Source of the DNA: Acidobacteriaceae bacterium
GTDB taxonomy: Bacteria; Acidobacteriota; Terriglobia; Terriglobales; Acidobacteriaceae
Direction: 5' to 3'
Length of the DNA stretch: 7,152 bases
NCBI GenBank assembly: GCA_030042915.1
Contig: JASHYS010000411.1
Location: 1-7,152, forward strand
Positions within the stretch are counted from its first letter, which is position 1. The number at the start of each line of letters is the position of its first letter. Positions 1 through 5,466 of this stretch are shown piece after piece. The notes beneath the pieces were generated by a model. It was not told where the DNA came from and made no database searches. It saw only the letters and a list, made by a program, of their open reading frames with translations. The position numbers and the translations under genes were made by a program.

Positions 1-222
1 CACGGCAAAAACGAAGTCGTCGGGCGTTTCCTTGATCCATTGCTGATAACTCTTCGGCTTCTGCAGCGAGTAGAAGGTTCCGTTCAGCTCGATGGAGTTG
101 AGTTGCCGGGACGCGTATTCAAGCTCGCGCCTCTGCGCGAGACCTTCCGGATAGAAAGTCCCGCGCCACTCATCGTAGCGCCAGCCCGACATGCCGATGC
201 GAATCTGGGCAGGATCAGTCAT
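1..222 (-). CDS. DUF72 (YecE-like) family protein, N-terminal 74 residues; gene continues past the left edge
   Basis: Reading leftward from an ATG at 222-220, the frame stays open to base 1 and gives 74 residues. I translated it directly. The start carries the DUF72 signature: IRIGMSGWRYDEWRG near residues 7-21 (usual form IxIGTSGWxYxxWxG), then FYPEGL, then a segment ending in SIELNGTFYSL near residues 43-52, and W-KETPDDFVFAV at the visible end. DUF72 proteins are predicted TIM-barrel proteins of about 240-300 residues whose biochemical role is not established, so only the first quarter is present. The ATG is preceded by a weak purine stretch (GGCGG) about eight bases upstream. The usual Thr of GTSGW is Met here. 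The gene lies on the same strand as tRNA-Lys, about 100 bases downstream of it; co-transcription is possible but not shown. The family call is firm and the function is unknown. Confidence 0.9.
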   Translation of the reverse strand, partial: MTDPAQIRIGMSGWRYDEWRGTFYPEGLAQRRELEYASRQLNSIELNGTFYSLQKPKSYQQWIKETPDDFVFAV

Positions 223-320
223 GCGATTGCCGCCGAGAGCTGGTGTGGGGCGGCTGTTGCAATTCTGTCACAGGGAGTGGGCGATGGAAGGCAACTATTG
301 CGAGCGGCTGCTCGATGCAA

Positions 321-396
321 TGGTGGACGCGGAAGGAATCGAACCTTCAACCTGTCGGTTAAGAGCCGAATGCTCTGCCAGTTGAGCTACGCGTCC
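321..396 (-). tRNA. tRNA-Lys, anticodon CTT, CCA encoded
   Basis: The minus strand folds into a complete 76-base cloverleaf. The acceptor stem GGACGCG (396-390) pairs with CGCGTCC (331-325), followed by discriminator A and encoded CCA (323-321). The D arm is GCTC/GAGC with loop AACTGGCA. The anticodon loop is CTCTTAA, giving anticodon CTT, which reads lysine AAG codons. The variable loop has five bases, and the T arm GAAGG/CCTTC carries loop TTCGATT. All acceptor, D and T pairs are Watson-Crick. The outermost anticodon-stem pair (27-43) is a T-C mismatch, leaving four pairs in that stem. Layout and lengths match a standard bacterial tRNA-Lys. Confidence 0.96.
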
Positions 397-443
397 AGAG
401 GGTGGATAAGCCGCGCCAGAGGCTTTCTTGCGCGAGCTTTGCG

Positions 444-461
444 GGAACGGAATTTCGTTCC
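444..461. repeat. Inverted repeat in the tRNA-Lys 5' leader
   Basis: Arms GGAACG (444-449) and CGTTCC (456-461) are perfect complements around a six-base loop GAATTT. The element lies 48-65 bases upstream of the mature tRNA 5' end and just downstream of a promoter-like sequence, so it would form a hairpin in the tRNA precursor leader. No function is known; it could be chance or a processing aid. Confidence 0.4.
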
Positions 462-472
462 GCGCCTCAGAA

Positions 473-502
473 AATATAGCACAGAGGCGGGCTTGAGCCC
501 AA
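473..502 (-). promoter_or_regulatory. Candidate sigma70-type promoter for tRNA-Lys
   Basis: On the minus strand TTGGGC (502-497) and TATATT (478-473) are separated by 18 bases, resembling -35 and -10 elements. The -10 is good (5 of 6 consensus bases) and the -35 moderate. Predicted initiation near 466 would give a leader of about 70 bases before the tRNA. The assignment is by eye only. The -35 overlaps a small palindrome at 489-500. Confidence 0.4.
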
Positions 503-692
503 GGCGAGCGGGGCCGAAGCCCGTGTTCGCTCGTGAGATGATTTCAGCGGCCTGAAGGCCCTCCCCGGTTCTGTCGCCCCTACGGGGCTCAGCAAGTTTT
601 TAGTGATGGCTTTCCCAGGGCTGCCCCCTCCCCCTCGCGGTGCTCGGGGCCGGAGTTGCCCTTGGCTAATCTCTTGCGCTCCCTACGGGAGC
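485..692. repeat. Tract of short GC-rich palindromes (intergenic repeat element, REP/BIME-like)
   Basis: The stretch between the tRNA promoter region and the regulator's stop codon is packed with small palindromes. GGGCT-TG-AGCCC is at 489-500, an imperfect GGGC-CGAA-GCCC at 511-522, GGCCT-GA-AGGCC at 549-560, GCCCC-TAC-GGGGC at 576-588 and GCTCCC-TAC-GGGAGC at 678-692. The last two share the core CCCTACGGG. Between them lies a C-rich run (about 613-650) with CCCAGGG. No coding signal is evident. From memory, acidobacterial genomes contain many dispersed intergenic tracts of this style, so this is probably one copy of such a family, but copy number cannot be judged from one window. The 678-692 hairpin sits 10 bases past the regulator's stop codon and could help end or stabilise that transcript, though no T-run follows it on the minus strand. 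Confidence 0.6.
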
Positions 693-702
693 TTCAAAGA
701 TG

Positions 703-1467
703 CTACGCTTCTGCCGGTTTTGGCTCGTCAACAGCAGGCTTTTTTTCTGCGGCAGCAGGGGGCGGCTCGGCGCTCTCGTTGAAGCGGTAGCCGATGTGCG
801 AATCGGTGACGAGGTATTGGGGATTGGCGGGGTCGTCTTCGATTTTCATGCGGATCTGGCGAATGAAGGTTCGCAGATATTCCAGCTCGTTGCCGTATTC
901 GGGTCCCCAGACGGAGCGCAGCAACTTGGCATGAGGGATGGGCCGGCCGGCGTGCATCATCAGGTAGTGGAGCAGTTCGAACTGCTTGGGGGTAAGGTGC
1001 ACGGGTTTGCCGGCCTTCTCGACTAGGTGGCGGCCGGGATCGATGAGCACGTCGCCGATGAGTATGGCGGACTCGCTGTCTTCGAGGGCCTTGCTGCGGC
1101 GCACGGCGGCGCGCAGGCGTGCGGTGAGTTCGCGCAACTGAAAGGGCTTGGTGATGTAATCGTCGGCGCCGGCGTCGAGCGCTTCCACCTTGCACTCCTC
1201 GCCGCCCTGCACGGTGAGCATGAGGATGGGCAGGCGCGGCGCGGCTTTGCGCATCAGGCGGCACACTTCAATGCCGCCCATACCCGGCATGTTGATGTCG
1301 AGCAGCACGGCGTCGAAGGGCGCGGTGCGCACCAGGGCGAGCGCCTCCTCGCCCCGCGCGGCTTCGACAATCTCAAAGCCGAAGTTGCCGAGGATGGTGC
1401 GCAGCGAGAGCCGTATGGAGCGCTCGTCATCGACGATAAGCAGATTGCCCACTGTTTCCTGATTCAC
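703..1467 (-). CDS. OmpR/PhoB-family response regulator, KdpE-like
   Basis: This 254-residue protein is a DNA-binding response regulator. The receiver domain (about 8-122) has the acidic pair D13-D14, phospho-acceptor D57 in VLLDINMPGMGG, switch T85 and conserved K107 in ITKPF. A winged-helix effector domain (about 136-230) follows, with the segment WGPEYGNELEYLRTFIRQIR near 187-206 and GYRF near 226-229, closely resembling KdpE. A 24-residue tail rich in Pro, Ala, Glu and Lys (231-254) extends beyond the normal KdpE end and is probably disordered. The start is GTG at 1467, overlapping the kinase stop codon by four bases (GTGA) and preceded by a GGAGGT ribosome site. The gene is second in a two-gene operon with the kinase and should be its phosphotransfer partner. 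In E. coli KdpE activates the kdpFABC potassium pump; no kdp structural gene lies in this window, so the target is not established. Confidence 0.93.
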   Translation of the reverse strand: MNQETVGNLLIVDDERSIRLSLRTILGNFGFEIVEAARGEEALALVRTAPFDAVLLDINMPGMGGIEVCRLMRKAAPRLPILMLTVQGGEECKVEALDAGADDYITKPFQLRELTARLRAAVRRSKALEDSESAILIGDVLIDPGRHLVEKAGKPVHLTPKQFELLHYLMMHAGRPIPHAKLLRSVWGPEYGNELEYLRTFIRQIRMKIEDDPANPQYLVTDSHIGYRFNESAEPPPAAAEKKPAVDEPKPAEA

Positions 1468-2936
1468 TGGCTGGTACCTCCGTTGAGGGGAAGTGAGAGA
1501 TAAAACGTGGTTCCTTCTTCGGCGTTGCTGATGACCCAGACATGGCCGCGATGGGCTTCGGCGGCCATCATCACGGTGGAGAGGCCGATGCCTGTTCCCG
1601 CCGCCATGTGCTGCGTGCCCTCGCTGCGGTAAAAGCGCTGAAAGATGCGCTCGCGGTCGGCGATGGGAATGGCCGGCCCAAAATTGTGTACCGAGAGCAG
1701 GAGTTCCTTGTGGCTTTCCCAGGCCGAGACCTTCACCGCGGTGCCATCGAACGAATACTTCGCGGCGTTGTCGAGGAATTGCGTGAGCGCCGTGGTGAGC
1801 AGTTCGCGATCGCCGCGAATGGTGAGAGCGGGGTCGGGCACGGAAACTTCAAGGGGATGGCCCGACAGGCGCCCGCGCTGTTCCTTGAGGACGTTATCCA
1901 CCAGGTCGCCCACTACAATTTCGTCCTTGGCCAGGCTGAACTCCTCGGCCTGGAGTTTTGCGGTCTGCAGAAGGCGTGTACTGAGCAGACTCAGCTTGCT
2001 GGTTTCCTCCTCGACCAGGGCCAGCAGTTCCTGCTGCGCGTGGTTCAGCTTGCCCACCTCCGCCATTCCCGCGCTGGCTGATTGGATTGCCGTGATCGGC
2101 GTCTTGACGGCGTGCGCCAGCGAATCCAGTACGGCGGCGCGCAGCCGCTCGCTCTGGTGTGCCGCCTCCACCTGGCTCTCCTTGGCGAAGAAAACGCAGC
2201 GGTCGAGCGTGACGGCGGTGAGCGAAGTGAGGGCGTCGACCACCAGCGGGCCGAGATCGCCGCGGATGGCCATGGCGCCGATCGAGTCGGCGCCAACGCG
2301 GAGCAGGCGGCGCGAAGTATGCGCCAGGTAGTCCTCGCCGTCGGTCTGCGCCAGGTAACATTCCCGGGCGATCTGCTCCTCGCCCGGCTGCCAGTTGCCG
2401 GCCACATCATCGTGTCCGGAATTCACGTCGAAGATGGCCACCGCTTCGGCAGCAAAGATGCGCTGGATCAAATGCACGAGCTGCGGACCGGGTGGCTGAT
2501 GCAGATTGATCAGCAGCGTGCTGCGGCTCAACTCGTAGAGCTGCTCCATCGATGTGCGCTGTAATCGCGCCTCGCGCGAAGTGATCTGCTCACGCGAAGA
2601 CAGTCGGCTGACCAGCAGGGCGCTGACTTCAAAAGAGCCGAGCGCAACCCAGTCTGCCGGGTCGGCGATGGTGAAATGAAAGATCGGCGGATAGAAGAAA
2701 TAATCCAAGCAGGCGCACGCCAGCACGGAAACCACGGACGCCTGCCAGAATCCGCACAAGATGGCCACGCAAACCACGACCAGAAGGAAAAGAAACCCGA
2801 CTGGGGCGGGGTTGAAGTGGAGCACGAATCCCGTAAAGGTCAGCAGCGCGACGACCCAGCATCCCGCCAGGGTTTCGCCGATCAGGCGGGCCGGGTGGGT
2901 TTGCGTGCGCGATTTGAGAAACTGGGCGATCTTCAT
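1464..2936 (-). CDS. Membrane sensor histidine kinase, KdpD-like but lacking the KdpD/USP N-terminal domains
   Basis: Taking the ATG at 2936, the protein has 490 residues. The N-terminal part has hydrophobic segments near 21-40, 45-63, 64-80 and 95-109, with YPPIFHFTIADPADW between the third and fourth, resembling the DUF4118 four-helix sensor of KdpD. A linker and GAF-like region (about 130-250) follows. Then come the dimerisation/phosphoacceptor domain with H275 in SLAHAVKTPITAI and the ATPase domain with N390 (FLDNAAKYS), F-box IFQRFYR and G2 box GTGIGLS. The G1 box reads NFGPAIP, where DxGxG is usual. E. coli KdpD (about 890 residues) carries an additional cytosolic KdpD and universal-stress-like region at its N terminus; that is absent here, and the 43 codons upstream of this ATG look non-coding. 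No clear Shine-Dalgarno precedes the start. The kinase is the first gene of the operon and probably phosphorylates the downstream regulator. The signal sensed is unknown. Confidence 0.9.
   Translation of the reverse strand: MKIAQFLKSRTQTHPARLIGETLAGCWVVALLTFTGFVLHFNPAPVGFLFLLVVVCVAILCGFWQASVVSVLACACLDYFFYPPIFHFTIADPADWVALGSFEVSALLVSRLSSREQITSREARLQRTSMEQLYELSRSTLLINLHQPPGPQLVHLIQRIFAAEAVAIFDVNSGHDDVAGNWQPGEEQIARECYLAQTDGEDYLAHTSRRLLRVGADSIGAMAIRGDLGPLVVDALTSLTAVTLDRCVFFAKESQVEAAHQSERLRAAVLDSLAHAVKTPITAIQSASAGMAEVGKLNHAQQELLALVEEETSKLSLLSTRLLQTAKLQAEEFSLAKDEIVVGDLVDNVLKEQRGRLSGHPLEVSVPDPALTIRGDRELLTTALTQFLDNAAKYSFDGTAVKVSAWESHKELLLSVHNFGPAIPIADRERIFQRFYRSEGTQHMAAGTGIGLSTVMMAAEAHRGHVWVISNAEEGTTFYLSLPLNGGTSQ
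1475..1480 (-). promoter_or_regulatory. Ribosome binding site supporting the GTG start of the response regulator
   Basis: On the minus strand GGAGGT lies seven bases before the GTG at 1467-1465, inside the last codons of the kinase gene. This near-consensus Shine-Dalgarno sequence decides the start and suggests translational coupling between kinase and regulator. Confidence 0.8.
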
Positions 2937-3193
2937 GACACCAGAGCAGCAGGATTTTCTGATCGCGATTTTTGAATTCGACGATGGCGGTTTATCAATT
3001 CTTTTGCTGTCAGAAAAGACGAATGTGGAGCGGGGCATGGCGCTCACGCGCGGATCAGGACGCAAAGACCGCTCCCCGCCGGGGCCCGGAAAGAAAACGC
3101 CATTGTGCGATTGCGGCTCCGCTCCACTTCCAACTGGGAAAACCGCTCTGATGGGCGTAGGAAGAGCGTAGACAGCGGGCCATTAGCAAAACA

Positions 3194-3222
3194 TAAATAT
3201 CTTGCAAAGAATCTGTGGGCAA
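3194..3222 (-). promoter_or_regulatory. Candidate promoter for the kinase-regulator operon
   Basis: On the minus strand TTGCCC (3222-3217) and TATTTA (3199-3194) are spaced by 17 bases in the most AT-rich part of the intergenic region. Initiation near 3187 would give a leader of about 250 bases before the kinase ATG. The matches are moderate and made by eye; other promoters nearer the gene cannot be excluded. Confidence 0.3.
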
Positions 3223-3246
3223 GAAAGGCGCAATGTCGAGCAAAAT

Positions 3247-3274
3247 GAACACGCCAGCCGGCGGCGGCGTGTTC
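3247..3274 (-). terminator. Strong hairpin followed by a short T-run, possible terminator of the upstream minus-strand gene
   Basis: Perfect 9-base arms GAACACGCC (3247-3255) and GGCGTGTTC (3266-3274) flank a 10-base loop. On the minus strand the stem is followed by ATTTTGC, a weak U-tract; on the plus strand no T-run follows. The position is about 190 bases past the stop of the secreted-protein gene and just before the candidate kinase promoter. It could be an intrinsic terminator or a regulatory hairpin. Confidence 0.4.
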
Positions 3275-3462
3275 GATTGGCATGGGGAAGCCTGTCTGGA
3301 AAGGGCGAGGGCGTTTCAGGGAAACAGGGCGAGGTTTCGAGGTGTGTGCCACATCATCGCTCGTTGCTGCTCCCCCACGAGCCGGATCGGTTCGTGGAGA
3401 CCCAGCGGGTCGCGACGACTTTGGGTCATCGGCCAGGCCACGCAGTATTTCCTGAAATGCTA

Positions 3463-3840
3463 TTAGCGGCCGGCGTTGGCTGAGAGGCCCTCGAAGTGCG
3501 CGGCTTGCCGGCTCATCTTCTGCGCTTCGTACGTGAAGTACTCATAGCGATTCTTCGACGAATCCTCGGGGCGCGGATACTTTGCCGCGGCGAGCGAAAC
3601 ATTCATGCTGCGCTGCGCCCAGAAAACGAGCTCGTCATGGGCCTTTTTCTCGAACTGCTGTTGACGCGACCGAAAATACGAGGCCAGAGTGAGGTAATCC
3701 TCGGTCGAATGCGCATTCTCGATCATCCTTTTCAGCTCTGCGCGGCTAAGGTCCGGCGTTGTGGAGGCCGGTGAGGCTGCGGCGCCCGTAACGACCGCGA
3801 AGATAAGAAACGCACAGGCAACCTTAAGCTTGAATCGCAT
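3463..3840 (-). CDS. Small exported alpha-helical protein of unknown function
   Basis: From the ATG at 3840 the product has 125 residues. The start is preceded by an AGGTGG ribosome site about five bases upstream. A longer in-frame extension exists, but the chosen Met begins a typical signal peptide: basic MRFKLK, hydrophobic VACAFLIFAVVTGA, and a cleavage-like AAA-SPA near residue 22. The mature part is polar and predicted helical, with LSRAELKRMIENAHSTEDY near 31-49, a second helix through YFRSRQQQFEKKAHDE (55-70), and a C-terminal helix containing YEAQKMSRQAAHFEGLS (104-120). There is no cysteine in the mature part and no catalytic motif. The pattern of A-H, Y and helical repeats resembles small secreted proteins I recall from Acidobacteria, whose function is not known to me. 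The gene diverges from the larger exported protein at 3984, with 143 bases between starts. Confidence 0.75.
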   Translation of the reverse strand: MRFKLKVACAFLIFAVVTGAAASPASTTPDLSRAELKRMIENAHSTEDYLTLASYFRSRQQQFEKKAHDELVFWAQRSMNVSLAAAKYPRPEDSSKNRYEYFTYEAQKMSRQAAHFEGLSANAGR

Positions 3841-3983
3841 CGCGACCACCTGCTTCAGAAGCAACGATGAGGCTTTTTGCGTAAAAGGTGCATGAATGCG
3901 AGATAAGGAAAACGTATAGACGGCCATCCCCTGGGCGGCGTAGCCAATACAACTCATTCACCAGGACCTCCATCGAACTGGCG
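3841..3983. promoter_or_regulatory. Divergent intergenic region between two exported-protein genes
   Basis: This 143-base segment must hold promoters or leaders for both genes unless they are transcribed from further away. I see no strong sigma70 pair on either strand. TATACG (3918-3913, minus strand) and AGATAA (3901-3906, plus strand) are weak -10-like sequences. A short palindrome GCAT-GA-ATGC lies at 3890-3899, near the middle, and might be an operator. Confidence 0.35.
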
Positions 3984-4808
3984 ATGGAGAGCGGCTATTT
4001 CCCTTCCCGGTGGGTTCGACGGATCGTAACCCGGCTTCTTTTTTTCATCCCACTCACAATGCTTGCGCCATGGCTTCCTGCCGAACAGGTGCGTGTCGTC
4101 GAACGGCAAGGCGCGGTCCATGGATTCCTGGTGCTCAAGGACGAAAACGGCAAGGAAATCGCCGTAGGCGACGAGACGAACGAGGTCCGCGGAAATACTA
4201 TCCGGTCGCGAACCGTGTTCCGGTTTCGCGACGGCTCCATTGATGACGAAGAGGCGGTGTATCGCCAGGGGACAACATTTCAGCTGATTCGCGACCACCG
4301 CATTCAGAAAGGCCCATCCTACGCAAAGCCGTCCGACGTAACTATCGACGTGGCCAAAGGCGAGGTCTCCTGGGTGGACATGTCGAAAAGTGATGGGCAA
4401 ACCAAGAGCCAACATATGAATCTTCCCGGCGATCTGGCGAATGGCATGGTTCCGTTGCTCATCGAAAACCTCAAGCAGGGCGCAAGTGAGTTGAAGGTGT
4501 CGTATCTGGCGGTCGACACGAAGCCGCGAATCGTGACCCTGGACATCAAGCCTGACGGCGACGACAAGGTGCTGGTTGGCGGGGACGGCCGTAAAGCGGA
4601 CCGCTTCAACATCCACACCGACATTCAAGGGATCGCGGGTGTGGTTGCGCCCATCGTCGGCAAGCAACCGCCCGACATCAAGCTGTGGGTTGCCGGCGGG
4701 ACTGTTCCGGTTTTTGTGCGAATGGATGGGCCGTTCTACGAGCAGGGCCCGCGATGGAGCGTGCTGCTGGCCGGCCCAACCTGGCCGACGGAAGACGCGC
4801 TAAAGTAA
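3984..4808 (+). CDS. Exported, probably beta-rich protein of unknown function, Acidobacteria-type
   Basis: Starting at the ATG at 3984, the protein has 274 residues. Residues 1-33 look like a signal peptide: basic RWVRRIVTR, hydrophobic LLFFIPLTMLAPW, cleavage after LPA. An upstream in-frame ATG at 3888 would add 32 polar residues before the signal and is unlikely. The mature protein alternates short polar and hydrophobic stretches typical of a beta sheet. Landmarks are VRVVERQGAVHGFLVLKD (36-53), FRFRDGSIDDEEAVY (79-93), QLIRDHRIQKGPSY (100-113), LPGDLANGMVPLLIENL (147-163) and GIAGVVAPIVGKQPPDIKLW (216-235) followed by a GPFYEQGP turn. I recall similar uncharacterised proteins from Acidobacteria, but no function. 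No cysteines or obvious catalytic residues are visible. The start lacks a clear Shine-Dalgarno. The gene is divergent to the small exported protein; whether they share a role is unknown. Confidence 0.78.
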   Translation: MESGYFPSRWVRRIVTRLLFFIPLTMLAPWLPAEQVRVVERQGAVHGFLVLKDENGKEIAVGDETNEVRGNTIRSRTVFRFRDGSIDDEEAVYRQGTTFQLIRDHRIQKGPSYAKPSDVTIDVAKGEVSWVDMSKSDGQTKSQHMNLPGDLANGMVPLLIENLKQGASELKVSYLAVDTKPRIVTLDIKPDGDDKVLVGGDGRKADRFNIHTDIQGIAGVVAPIVGKQPPDIKLWVAGGTVPVFVRMDGPFYEQGPRWSVLLAGPTWPTEDALK

Positions 4809-4823
4809 TCGCGGCGAGCCCTA

Positions 4824-4843
4824 AGCCGATCGGACCCTCGGCT
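4824..4843. repeat. Hairpin just after the exported-protein gene
   Basis: Arms AGCCGA (4824-4829) and TCGGCT (4838-4843) pair perfectly around an eight-base loop, 15 bases past the stop codon. No T-run follows, so it is not a classical intrinsic terminator, but the position fits a 3' transcript end. Confidence 0.35.
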
Positions 4844-4863
4844 GCTTAAGGGGCGCCGGTCAC

Positions 4864-4894
4864 TTGGCTTCGCGGAAGCCTGGGCGCATACTAT
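4864..4894 (+). promoter_or_regulatory. Candidate promoter with embedded hairpin directly before the Uma2 gene
   Basis: TTGGCT (4864-4869) could serve as a -35 with CATACT (4887-4892, spacing 17). Alternatively TACTAT (4889-4894) fits a TANNNT -10 that ends four bases before the ATG at 4899, implying a leaderless mRNA. There is no Shine-Dalgarno in 4881-4898, which favours the leaderless reading. A perfect inverted repeat GGCTTC-GCG-GAAGCC (4866-4880) overlaps the -35 and spacer and could be an operator. All of this is by eye. Confidence 0.35.
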
Positions 4895-4898
4895 TGCC

Positions 4899-5429
4899 AT
4901 GGCCACGCTGCCCATCGATGAGCCTCTTGTGACGGTGGAGGAGTATCTGCACACCAGTTACCGGCCCGAGTGCGACTACGTGGACGGACGGGTCGAGGAA
5001 CGGAACGTGGGCGAATTTGAGCACGCACTTCTACAGGCATTGCTAGCGCAAAAGTTTTTGGATCATCGGCAGGCATGGGGCGTCTTCGCACTCACCGAGG
5101 CTCGAACAAGGGTGAGGCCAACGAGTTTTCGTATCCCCGATGTTGCCGTGCTTCGGAACGACGCCCCCCGAGAGCGCATCCTCACGCACCCGCCGCTCAT
5201 TGTGATCGAGATTCTCTCGCCTGAAGACCGTTTGGCGCGGTTTCAGGATCGGATCGATGACTACCTTGCGTTCGGCGTTAAGAACGTCTGGGTGATCGAC
5301 CCAGAGACGCGGAGGGTATGGACGGCCGATGCTCAGGGGTTGCATCTCGTTCAGAGCGGAGAATTGACCGTGCCAGGAACGCCGATTCGGGTGGTGCTGA
5401 GCGAGTTGTTTGCGGAGCTGGACCGCTAG
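4899..5429 (+). CDS. Uma2 family protein (DUF820, restriction-endonuclease-like fold)
   Basis: This 176-residue protein has the usual Uma2 size and layout. The N-terminal VTVEEYL (11-17) is followed by YVDGRVEE (27-34), a helix with EHALLQALLAQKF (41-53), and the PD-(D/E)XK-like core RIPDVAV (D81) and VIEILSPED (E104). The conserved C-terminal block FGVKNVWVIDPETRRVWT spans 125-142. Uma2 proteins have the fold of PD-(D/E)XK nucleases and are often annotated as putative endonucleases, but their cellular role is poorly defined; they are abundant in cyanobacteria and also present in other bacteria. The third motif position after E104 is Leu rather than Lys, and K128 in GVKNVW might substitute; nuclease activity should not be assumed. 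The gene stands alone, convergent with the next gene (37-base gap), with no visible partner or antitoxin. Confidence 0.9.
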   Translation: MATLPIDEPLVTVEEYLHTSYRPECDYVDGRVEERNVGEFEHALLQALLAQKFLDHRQAWGVFALTEARTRVRPTSFRIPDVAVLRNDAPRERILTHPPLIVIEILSPEDRLARFQDRIDDYLAFGVKNVWVIDPETRRVWTADAQGLHLVQSGELTVPGTPIRVVLSELFAELDR

Positions 5430-5466
5430 CCGCCGGCGCGCCCCACTCGGTCTCCGCTAGGCTCGT

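Larger units (their letters stand above)
2937..3462. other. Long intergenic region upstream of the kinase operon, no convincing gene
   Basis: These 526 bases separate the kinase start from the stop of the small secreted-protein gene. Open frames exist on both strands but show no recognisable domain, no good ribosome site and no protein-like composition. Visible elements are an AT-rich stretch around 3181-3215 with a possible minus-strand promoter, a strong hairpin at 3247-3274, and a perfect 9-base inverted repeat GTGGAGCGG (3025-3033) / CCGCTCCAC (3119-3127) separated by 85 bases. It may contain the operon's promoter and a long 5' leader. Confidence 0.6.

Noticed and set aside
40..555. Plus-strand open frame spanning the DUF72 start and tRNA-Lys
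   Set aside because: It runs antisense through a clear tRNA gene and the DUF72 coding start, and its protein is Arg-rich with no domain.
485..692. CRISPR array or insertion sequence
   Set aside because: The palindromes vary in sequence and spacing, there are no regular spacers, and no transposase or long terminal inverted repeats are visible.
700..3065. Several long plus-strand open frames opposite the kinase and regulator
   Set aside because: They are antisense shadows of convincing domain-bearing genes in high-GC DNA, with no ribosome sites and no recognisable motifs.
2937..3065. Upstream extension of the kinase to an ATG at 3065
   Set aside because: The extra 43 residues are polar, low in similarity to any kinase N terminus and lack a ribosome site. 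The ATG at 2936 directly precedes the membrane domain.
3044..3352. Minus-strand 102-residue open frame in the intergenic gap
   Set aside because: It has no ribosome site, an Arg/Phe/Pro-rich composition, and it crosses both the strong hairpin and the promoter-like zone.
3954..4667. Minus-strand 237-residue open frame opposite the large exported protein
   Set aside because: The plus-strand product has a signal peptide and family-like landmarks. The antisense frame has His/Val-rich composition and no domain.
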